Assembly (NCBI RefSeq): GCF_007829815.1
Contig: NZ_VIWT01000008.1
Span: forward strand, 62,001 to 126,000
Reading direction: 5' to 3'
DNA length: 64,000 bases
Source of the DNA: Kitasatospora viridis
GTDB lineage: Bacteria > Actinomycetota > Actinomycetes > Streptomycetales > Streptomycetaceae
The position numbers and the translations under genes are program-made. The notes under the pieces are model-generated. The model was not told the origin of the DNA, searched no databases, and saw only the letters and a list, made by a program, of their open reading frames with translations. Below are positions 56,476-62,792 of the stretch, piece after piece; positions within the stretch are counted from its first letter, which is position 1, and the number at the start of each line of letters is the position of its first letter.

Positions 56476-56507
56476 CGGCCCCGTCGCTCTCCCGAGCGAC
56501 GGGGCCG
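56476..56507 (+). terminator. Hairpin after the plus-strand trio
   Basis: 14-bp perfect stem (CGGCCCCGTCGCTC) with a 4-nt loop. Confidence 0.75.
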
Positions 56508-56516
56508 ACGTGTTCA

Positions 56517-56532
56517 GCAGATAAGCAACTGC
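56517..56532. promoter_or_regulatory. GCAGATAAGCAACTGC dyad
   Basis: Third site with the TAAGCA core, here with GCAG/CTGC arms, about 40 nt before the TACACT -10 box of the gene at 56574. Confidence 0.35.
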
Positions 56533-56573
56533 CCATCTGTAGGAGTCACCGTTCCATGTCTACACTGCGGAGT

Positions 56574-57116
56574 ATGACCGCCAACCCTGCCTCCACCAGC
56601 GAAGCCACGACGCCGCCAGCCCGCGCCGGACGCCGTGGCGGCCGGACTCGCGAACAGAGCCCCGCGCGCGCCGAACGGCGCCGCCCAAAGCAGGAGCACG
56701 ACCGCCAGACACCGGAGCCGTCGCCTGCTCCCGAGGACGCTGCTCAGATCGACTTCTCCCAGCACCCCGCCCACACCACCCCCTGGCGCCGGACCTCCGC
56801 CCTCCCCGCCACCAAGCGCCTGCCGCGCGTCGGGACGCCGTCGACCCGCACAGTCGTCATGACCCGCGAGCTGGCCGCCCACGTGGACGCCGTCCGGGTC
56901 GACATCGGCACTCCCAACGCCGTCGACTTCACCCTGCTCACCAGCAGTCTCCTGCGCGCCCTGGCCCGCGAGCACGAGGACTACAAGATCCGCGTTGAGG
57001 AGTACCGCCAGACCCACGGGGTCGTCCCCGGGCCAGACGTGGTCCCGCCCGGCCCGATCTTCACTGCGCTGAGTGCCGAGGTCGCCATCGTGATGGACGG
57101 CGGCACCGCCCCCTGA
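56574..57116 (+). CDS. Unknown basic protein, 180 aa
   Basis: The ATG at 56574 lies 7 nt after TACACT, suggesting a leaderless start; an upstream ATG at 56556 is less likely. Residues 1-60 are disordered and basic (ARAGRRGGRTREQSPARAER). Residues 90-150 (STRTVVMTRELAAHVDAVRV, then LLTSSLLRALAREHEDYKI) are strand-helix-helix and could be a ribbon-helix-helix-like DNA-binding domain. Confidence 0.55.
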   Translation: MTANPASTSEATTPPARAGRRGGRTREQSPARAERRRPKQEHDRQTPEPSPAPEDAAQIDFSQHPAHTTPWRRTSALPATKRLPRVGTPSTRTVVMTRELAAHVDAVRVDIGTPNAVDFTLLTSSLLRALAREHEDYKIRVEEYRQTHGVVPGPDVVPPGPIFTALSAEVAIVMDGGTAP

Positions 57117-57130
57117 CGGTTGGAGCGACA

Positions 57131-57337
57131 GTGAAGTACCCCCGGAGCAACTGCCGGATCTGCGGCCGTGAGGTCTCGATCCCCGGCAACCGCTACGCCC
57201 GGCACGACCCTCCCGGCCCCCGTGCCCAGGTCGACCTGACCAGCTGCCCAGGGAGCCTCAAGGCCGCGATCCCGCCCCAGGCCGCCATCCCGGGTCTGGA
57301 ACTCCACCAGGCCGAGGAGCACCTGGCCCTGTTCTAG
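57131..57337 (+). CDS. Small zinc-binding protein, 68 aa
   Basis: GTG start with TGGAGCGAC upstream, 14 bp after the previous stop. NCRICGREVSIPGNRYARHD and a later Cys form a CxxC...H...C site. Function unknown; cotranscribed with the basic protein. Confidence 0.6.
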   Translation: MKYPRSNCRICGREVSIPGNRYARHDPPGPRAQVDLTSCPGSLKAAIPPQAAIPGLELHQAEEHLALF

Positions 57338-57528
57338 CCCTCCGTCCCCGGGAGAAGCGCCATCAGCCTCAGGGCAACGTCCACCGCGCTCTCGCCCTCC
57401 CGGGCCGCCGCGAGGTCGACTGGCCGGTGGACGGCCAGCCAGTTGTGCAGGCGCTGCATCTGCGCCACCAGCGGGTCGGCCAGGGCCCGGCCCGGGTCGT
57501 CCGTCGGCGGAGGCGGGAAGCCGCTCAT
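57334..57528 (-). CDS. Unknown 64-aa protein
   Basis: The ATG at 57528 overlaps the stop of the 67-aa gene. Pro-rich start (SGFPPPPTDDPGRALADP) then one helix. Its 3' end overlaps the convergent zinc-protein gene by 4 bp. Confidence 0.5.
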   Translation of the reverse strand: MSGFPPPPTDDPGRALADPLVAQMQRLHNWLAVHRPVDLAAAREGESAVDVALRLMALLPGTEG

Positions 57529-57728
57529 ACCCACACCTCCGGGCCTGCGGTCTCGGAGGCCAGCTGCGGGTTGGCCTCCTCCCAGCGCTCTCGGACCGTG
57601 ACCGAGGCCGGGACCGACCCGCTGGCGCATGGGCCGTTGTGGTGCTCGACCACCTCGCACGAGTAGTTCTGGAACTCCCCGCCCACCATCGCCCGGCACG
57701 ACCGCTCCGGGAACACTGCTCGACGCAT
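57525..57728 (-). CDS. Unknown 67-aa Cys/His protein
   Basis: The ATG at 57728 follows GGGAGGAG. ERSCRAMVGGEFQNYSCEVV and EHHNGPC contain the Cys/His spacing of a small zinc site. Head of a two-gene unit. Confidence 0.55.
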   Translation of the reverse strand: MRRAVFPERSCRAMVGGEFQNYSCEVVEHHNGPCASGSVPASVTVRERWEEANPQLASETAGPEVWV

Positions 57729-57790
57729 CTGTCACTCCTCCCTGTTCACCCCTTCGTGGGGTGTAGGGGCAGCACGGCAGGGCACCCCTC

Positions 57791-57822
57791 CCCCAGCTGC
57801 CGAGTCCTGTCGGCTGCGGGGA
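57791..57822 (-). terminator. Imperfect hairpin after the gene at 57853
   Basis: GCCGA/TCGGC stem with GC-rich flanks that pair with two mismatches, 30 bp past the stop. Confidence 0.35.
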
Positions 57823-57852
57823 GAGAGGTGCTTGGGCTTGTTATAGGAATGA

Positions 57853-58962
57853 TCAGTCGTTGCTGTCCTTGGGGAACGTCGAGGGCGCCGGGGTCGCGAA
57901 CGCTGCCCAGGGCTCCTCACCCTTCGCCCGCTTGCTCTCGGCGTAGGCGACGGCCTCGGAGAAGCTGCGCTGCCGGAGGTCCTTCTGGGCCTCGCGGTTC
58001 AGACGCTTGTACTTGGCGATGGCCTTCGCCTCCAGGCTGTCCCGCACCTCGGTGACCCCCTGCCCGCGCTTGGCGGCCAGGGCCACGACGAGGCGGTCCG
58101 CGAACTCGACGTCCTCCGCAAGGAGCCGAGCGCGATGCTCCGCCGGGAGGAAGTAGAACGCCAGGTCCGGCTCGGCGGCAAGGATGGCGGCGATGTGCGC
58201 CTCACGGAGGGACGTCACGAGGGCGTCGACGGCCTCGCTCTGGGCGGCGGCCTCGGTGTCGATCCAGTCCCCTCGGCCCTTGCCCTGCAGCCGGTTGCCC
58301 TCGGGGTCGGTGATCGCCTTCGCCGCCTTCGTCACCTTGGCGGCCTCGGCCGCCTTGGCCTTGGCAGCGCGGGCCTCGCTCGCTGCGATCTCGTCGGGCG
58401 TGAAGATCTTGGTGGGCCGCTTCCGAATGTCGACGGGGGCCGAGGGGTAGCACACGGTGCAGGCCCGCTCCCCCGCGTCCTCGACGACCTGCTGCTCCGT
58501 TCCGCCGGAGTAGTCGGTCAGCCAGGCGAACTGCGTGCTGGGGCGGCAGGTGGAGCAGTCCATGGTCTTGTGCACGTGGCCGTCGACGTTGGTGACGATG
58601 AAGGCCCGGGTCCAGCCGCCCCGGCGGGCGAACTCGGCATCGTAGGGGGCCTGCTCGGCCTCGATGGCGGCGATGGACTTCTCCGCGTCCTGCAGCCGCT
58701 GCAGGGCGTTGCGGGCGTCGCGTCCGATGTAGGTGGTGTCGGTGTCGGCGCGGTGCTGGGCGGCCTGCTGGGCGGCGTTGAAGTCCATGCCCCACACCTG
58801 GCGGCGGCCCTGGTAGTTGGACCGGTCACCGGCGGCGCGGTGGATGCTGTCCCGGAGGCTGGGCAGCTTGCTCTCGGCCTTGAAGAGCTGCGCGGCCAGC
58901 TGGGCGAGCTGCTTGTCGATGTCGGCGGGGGTGGCGGTGGTGAGGTCCTTGGCAGAGGTCAT
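57853..58962 (-). CDS. Family B-controlled protein, 369 aa, unknown
   Basis: The ATG at 58962 lies 6 nt after the -10 TATATT, so the transcript is probably leaderless. Residues 10-125 form coiled-coil-like helices. Residues about 135-190 hold His and Cys pairs (HVHKTMDCSTC; RACTVCYPS) that could bind zinc. The rest is helical and basic (AKAKAAEAAKVTKAAKAI). No named family; a DNA-binding or structural role is possible. Confidence 0.6.
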   Translation of the reverse strand: MTSAKDLTTATPADIDKQLAQLAAQLFKAESKLPSLRDSIHRAAGDRSNYQGRRQVWGMDFNAAQQAAQHRADTDTTYIGRDARNALQRLQDAEKSIAAIEAEQAPYDAEFARRGGWTRAFIVTNVDGHVHKTMDCSTCRPSTQFAWLTDYSGGTEQQVVEDAGERACTVCYPSAPVDIRKRPTKIFTPDEIAASEARAAKAKAAEAAKVTKAAKAITDPEGNRLQGKGRGDWIDTEAAAQSEAVDALVTSLREAHIAAILAAEPDLAFYFLPAEHRARLLAEDVEFADRLVVALAAKRGQGVTEVRDSLEAKAIAKYKRLNREAQKDLRQRSFSEAVAYAESKRAKGEEPWAAFATPAPSTFPKDSND

Positions 58963-58968
58963 GGAATG

Positions 58969-58998
58969 AATATAGCAACCTAGATATCTAGGTTGCAA
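58969..58998 (-). promoter_or_regulatory. Family B operator-promoter, copy 2
   Basis: Minus-strand -35 TTGCAA, 18-bp spacer, -10 TATATT. A 22-bp perfect palindrome with centre CCTAGATATCTAGG (58975-58996) fills the spacer and overlaps the -35. Confidence 0.85.
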
Positions 58999-59023
58999 GA
59001 TAGGCGGGATAACTTGGTCGAGT

Positions 59024-59587
59024 TCAGAGGGGCGGGTACTGGCCGTACGCTCCCCAGGAGTCCTTGCCCGGGTTCAGAGTGTCGTTGACGCCGAGCTGTT
59101 GGCCGTAGGAAGCGCGGGCCCAGGCTTCGAGACGTGCCGCGTGGCCGTCGGGGCCGGGGATGTACGGGTGGTCGGGGACCGGGGTATCCCATTCGTCGGA
59201 CGGCGCCCCGGGCGGTGCGAACTGCACCACGAGGGCCGCAAGCAGGCCGCCGCCGCCCGCGACCAGGAGGACCGTCTTGAAGATGATCGGGTCCTGGCCG
59301 CGCAACAGAGCTGCAGCGAGCAGGCAGACGGCGGTCGCAGCCACCAGCCAGCCGAGGACCCAGGGGTGGAGGCCGGGGGCAGCACGGCGGACCGACCAGG
59401 TACCGGTGGCCGGGTCAAGGTGATGGACCTGCTGGCGGTACGGGCGCCGGGCCCGGCGGTACAGACGCAGCTGGCCGGTGGGGCTCAGGCCCTTGTAGGT
59501 CCAGTACTGGCCGTCCAGGTGGAGGTACCAGTGCTCGCCGGGGCGTACCGGCAGGTGGGCTATCGCCCTTGCCTCCTCATGAGTCAT
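59024..59587 (-). CDS. Membrane protein with two helices, 187 aa
   Basis: The ATG at 59587 lies inside a hairpin arm; the one at 59614 is an alternative. Residues 1-70 form a soluble strand-rich domain (WYLHLDGQYWTYKGLSPTGQ). Hydrophobic helices follow at about 76-95 (WVLGWLVAATAVCLLAAALL) and 102-121 (IFKTVLLVAGGGGLLAALVV). The C-terminal 65 residues are soluble. Function unknown. Confidence 0.6.
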   Translation of the reverse strand: MTHEEARAIAHLPVRPGEHWYLHLDGQYWTYKGLSPTGQLRLYRRARRPYRQQVHHLDPATGTWSVRRAAPGLHPWVLGWLVAATAVCLLAAALLRGQDPIIFKTVLLVAGGGGLLAALVVQFAPPGAPSDEWDTPVPDHPYIPGPDGHAARLEAWARASYGQQLGVNDTLNPGKDSWGAYGQYPPL

Positions 59588-59615
59588 GCCGCCACGGTAG
59601 TGCCGTGGCGGCATG
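59585..59615 (-). terminator. Hairpin overlapping a start codon
   Basis: 13-bp perfect stem (CATGCCGCCACGG) with a 5-nt loop, 13 bp after the stop at 59628. Its distal arm contains the ATG of the next gene, so besides ending transcription it could hide that start. Confidence 0.6.
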
Positions 59616-59627
59616 GGAGGGGGGATG

Positions 59628-60872
59628 TCAGGCGGTGGTGACGAGGGAGTTCAGCTTGTCCTCCATCGGCTTCTTGATGGTCTGTGAGATGTAGGAGGGG
59701 GCGACGCCGAGCACGAGCGCGAGGAGAGCGCCGGTGCACTTCTGGCCGTGGTCGGCGCAGATGTCGTGGATCTTGACGGCGAGGTCGACAGTGTCCTCGA
59801 CGGAGCGGCTTCCACGGCGCTCGGGGATCTCGGTGAGGAGAGCGTCCTGGAGCACCTTGGGCAGTCGCGTGAGCGCCGTCTTGCCGTCGGCGCCGACCAG
59901 CCCGAGGGAGAGACGCTGGTCGGCCGGGGGCTTCTGCGGCGGGATGGGGACCGTCACGATCTGCTTCGGGGCCTTGACGGCGGCGGGGAGCACGTTCTGG
60001 GTCTTCGTCAGCGCGGGCTTGACCGGGGCGGGGGTGAGCTGCAGGCCCGCGAGGGCGAGCGTGGTGTTGACGGCCGGGGCTTCCGGCTCCCGGGTCACTT
60101 CCACCGACGGGGGCAAGAGAAGGTCCGTCATCGGGTCGTCGACGACGAGGAACCGCCAGGCCAGCGGGATGCTCTCGTCGGCGGCCTGGGCCTGGGCGAT
60201 CAGGAACCGGGCGGCCGTACGGGCGTCGCAGCCGCTGAACCACATGACCCGCTTGACCTTGAACATCGGCAGCGGGGCGAGCAGGACCTGGGCCCGGCGC
60301 AGGCGCGGTACCGGGGCCGGGAGGATGCCCTGCTCGATCAGCTTCTGCCGCTCCTCGGCCTGCTGGGCGCGGCGCTGCTTCTTGACCGCGTGCCACTTGG
60401 CCTGGAGCGTGCTGAAGTGGGCGCCGATCCACAGGACTGGCGGGAGGGCGTGGTACGTGGAGGCCCAGGGGTTGGGCCAGCTGTCGTGGATGTTGAGCGC
60501 GATGCTCGCGCTGGCGAGCGCGAGGACCATGAGGTTGATTCCCCAGGTCCGGCGGCCGTCCTCGGCAGCGCTGATGGCCTTCCAGGAGTAGGCGAAGACG
60601 CCGAGGTCGGCCAGGAAGGCCGCGACGTACGCTTCGGACGACCCGGCGCTGAAGCCGACCTTCAGGGCGAGGCCGTAGAGGGTGCGGTAGCTGAGGTAGA
60701 ACGCTCCGGCGGCGAGGACGTAGTCGACGCCGTAGGCCAGGGCGCGCTCGCCGATCTTGAGGTGGCGCCACCAGCGGACCTTGGCGGAAGCCAGTTCCTG
60801 GCCCGATTCCGTCGGAGCGGACGCGAACGACACCTGGTCTTCGCTAGTCTTTCTCCTGGACATCCTGAGCAT
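59628..60872 (-). CDS. DUF2637-type membrane protein with C-terminal HTH, 414 aa
   Basis: The ATG at 60872 has CGAGGAAACG upstream. Four hydrophobic segments lie at about 42-66, 73-93, 102-122 and 130-150, containing LASASIALNIHDSWPNPWAS and ALPPVLWIGAHFSTL, the pattern of actinobacterial DUF2637 proteins, often found on transmissible plasmids. The cytoplasmic tail ends in CTGALLALVLGVAPSYISQT, which looks like a helix-turn-helix. It may link membrane and DNA during transfer, by inference only. Confidence 0.65.
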   Translation of the reverse strand: MLRMSRRKTSEDQVSFASAPTESGQELASAKVRWWRHLKIGERALAYGVDYVLAAGAFYLSYRTLYGLALKVGFSAGSSEAYVAAFLADLGVFAYSWKAISAAEDGRRTWGINLMVLALASASIALNIHDSWPNPWASTYHALPPVLWIGAHFSTLQAKWHAVKKQRRAQQAEERQKLIEQGILPAPVPRLRRAQVLLAPLPMFKVKRVMWFSGCDARTAARFLIAQAQAADESIPLAWRFLVVDDPMTDLLLPPSVEVTREPEAPAVNTTLALAGLQLTPAPVKPALTKTQNVLPAAVKAPKQIVTVPIPPQKPPADQRLSLGLVGADGKTALTRLPKVLQDALLTEIPERRGSRSVEDTVDLAVKIHDICADHGQKCTGALLALVLGVAPSYISQTIKKPMEDKLNSLVTTA

Positions 60873-60955
60873 CGTTTCCTCGCGGGAGCGTCGTGGTGGG
60901 TGTTCGGGAAACCCTCGGCGGCTCCTGCTAGAGCACCGTCGGGGGCTTTCTCGTT

Positions 60956-61873
60956 TCACGAGATGGGCTGGCCAGGCCAGTCGGGGTCGAGAAGAAGGCC
61001 CAGGTCCGAGAAGGAGCGTGGCAGTTCCAGCAGTTCCTCGGGGACGGGCAGGCTGGACACCGCCTTGTTCGGCGCCGAGTCCGGCATCCGGTTGGTGCGC
61101 TTGAGCGACCTGTAGACGGGCGCGGTCATGAACGGAGTGCCGTCCGCCCACGCGATGTGGCGCACCGGGTGCCCCTCGTCGCTGGCGATGCCGATCAGCT
61201 GGTCCTGCAGTTCACCAAGGTCCTGGGAGGCCCTGGCGAGCAAGTGCCGCGCCTGGCCCGCAACGCGGAGGCGCTCCATGAGCGGGGTCCAGGTGACCTT
61301 CTTGTCGTAGGCGCCCTCAAGCTCGGGGTTTGTCTCTCCCGAGGGGATGATCTCCTTGAGGAAGCTGAGGTCGGGCAGGCGCTGCTGCGCCTTGTCGAGC
61401 TGTACGGCTTGCACGCCGTTCTTCAACCGGTCGCGGGCGCGGTCGGTCTCGTACCCCGCTTCCCGCCACACGTTGTAGATGGGGCGGGTCTCCCGGGTGG
61501 ACAGTCCGGAGACCGTCCCGAGGTGGATGGCGGGCTGATTCTCCGACCAGCCGAGCAGCCAGAGGCCCTTGCGGTACTCCTCGATCTCGTGGACCGCCTG
61601 CTGCAGGAGCGCGCGGATCGGCACCGTCTTCACCAGTCGGTCGGTGGCGGCGGTGCTGACGAAGGCGTGGGGCCGGTTCTCCGGAGTGGAGCCCTGGCTG
61701 AGCCCCCCTTCGTCACGTATGCGCTGAGGAGGCGTTACACCGTGCAGGCGCATGTGGGAGCCGAGCCCAGCCGGGCCCTTGCAGACCTTCCCGCACGTCT
61801 TGCAGCGGTAGGCGTCCGCGTCGGCTTCCGGTTCTCGCGTCGGCTCGGAACCCGTGGGTGTGCTGGGTACCAC
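60956..61873 (-). CDS. C2H2 zinc-finger protein, family A regulon, 305 aa
   Basis: A GTG at 61873 with a full AAGGAGG upstream. Residues 22-45 (YRCKTCGKVCKGPAGLGSHM...) form a canonical C-x2-C-x12-H-x3-H finger (C24, C27, H40, H44), rare in bacteria and mostly seen in Ros/MucR regulators and in actinophage proteins. The rest is helical, with RARDRLKNGVQ and RLPDLSFLKE segments. Likely DNA-binding. Controlled by family A copy 11. Confidence 0.75.
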   Translation of the reverse strand: MVPSTPTGSEPTREPEADADAYRCKTCGKVCKGPAGLGSHMRLHGVTPPQRIRDEGGLSQGSTPENRPHAFVSTAATDRLVKTVPIRALLQQAVHEIEEYRKGLWLLGWSENQPAIHLGTVSGLSTRETRPIYNVWREAGYETDRARDRLKNGVQAVQLDKAQQRLPDLSFLKEIIPSGETNPELEGAYDKKVTWTPLMERLRVAGQARHLLARASQDLGELQDQLIGIASDEGHPVRHIAWADGTPFMTAPVYRSLKRTNRMPDSAPNKAVSSLPVPEELLELPRSFSDLGLLLDPDWPGQPIS

Positions 61874-61911
61874 CGAACCCTCCTTCCACGGTCAGGCGTG
61901 ATGACGGAACT

Positions 61912-61951
61912 CTAGTGAACTAAGTGTTGCATGGGCAATCGAGTTCACTCA
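61912..61951 (-). promoter_or_regulatory. Family A operator-promoter, copy 11
   Basis: Minus-strand -35 TTGCCC, 18 bp, -10 TAGAGT, arms GAGTGAAC and GTTCACTAG. The centre differs most from consensus, but spacing and arms are kept. Confidence 0.7.
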
Positions 61952-61953
61952 AG

Positions 61954-62736
61954 TCACCTCGCAGCGCTGTCCTCGGCGAAGGCTTCGGGGTCGATCTTGA
62001 TGATCCGCATGACCGCCTCGGCCGGACGGTTGTCGAGGACGGCATGGACGACCTGCTCCTTGAACCGCCGGAGCACCCTCAGTTCGGCGGCACTCTCCTT
62101 CGCCGCCACCTTCAGGTCCTTGGCGGCCTGGGCCTTGGTGTCCGCGAGTTCCTCTTCGAGCGCGCGGATGCGCTCGGAGAAGCGCTCGAACTCGGCAACG
62201 GCCCCCTCGCGGACGGCTGCCAGCGCGCTGTCGAAGGCCAGCATCGGATCGGCGGCGGAGCGGGTCCTGCGCCGGGGGGTGTTTCCCGAGGAGGCCCGGA
62301 CGTCGTGGGCACGGGCACGGTGGACCCCGAGGTTGCGGAAGCGCTTCCCGCAGTCGGGGCACTCCTTGTCGGCACCGTCGACCGAGCCTTCGCCGGTCTC
62401 CGGCTCCACTTCTCCGACTGGGGTCGGCTCCTCCGGAACCGGGATCTCGGCTGACGCGACGCCGCCCGCGCCGTACTCGGCCAGAGCCGCCTCCAGAAGC
62501 TCGTCGCCGCCCTGGTCAGCCAGGGCCTCGTACGCCTCCTGGAGGGCATTCCGGACGGCGGAGTCCTGCACGCCACCCCAGCCCGGGTCGCTGGTGTCGT
62601 GAGGCAGGTCGAGGCGTCCGCCGTCCGGCGAGGTGATCACCGTGGCGTTGGCCCGGACGGACACCTCCCACCCGGGGAGCTGCTCGGCCATCGACGCGAA
62701 GCGGGCGGTCTCCGGGGGGAGGGTGGGCGATGCCAT
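61954..62736 (-). CDS. C2H2 zinc-finger and coiled-coil protein, family B-controlled, 260 aa
   Basis: The ATG at 62736 follows CAGGAGACC. C126, C129, H139 and H144 (ECPDCGKRFRNLGVHRARAH) make a C-x2-C-x9-H-x4-H finger, followed by a basic stretch (PRRRTRSAA) and a coiled coil at about 165-235. Residues 1-120 are an acidic N-terminal region with a beta core. Likely DNA-binding. Its promoter carries family B copy 3 and overlaps the end of the next gene. Confidence 0.7.
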   Translation of the reverse strand: MASPTLPPETARFASMAEQLPGWEVSVRANATVITSPDGGRLDLPHDTSDPGWGGVQDSAVRNALQEAYEALADQGGDELLEAALAEYGAGGVASAEIPVPEEPTPVGEVEPETGEGSVDGADKECPDCGKRFRNLGVHRARAHDVRASSGNTPRRRTRSAADPMLAFDSALAAVREGAVAEFERFSERIRALEEELADTKAQAAKDLKVAAKESAAELRVLRRFKEQVVHAVLDNRPAEAVMRIIKIDPEAFAEDSAAR

Positions 62737-62763
62737 GGGGTCTCCTGGGTCTAGTTTCAATTC

Positions 62764-62792
62764 ACCCTATGACCCTGATACCTAGGTGTCAA
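62764..62792 (-). promoter_or_regulatory. Family B operator-promoter, copy 3
   Basis: Minus-strand -35 TTGACA (62787-62792), 17-bp spacer, -10 TAGGGT (62764-62769). The spacer holds CCTAGGTATCAGGG, an imperfect version of the CCTAGATATCTAGG palindrome. Confidence 0.7.
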
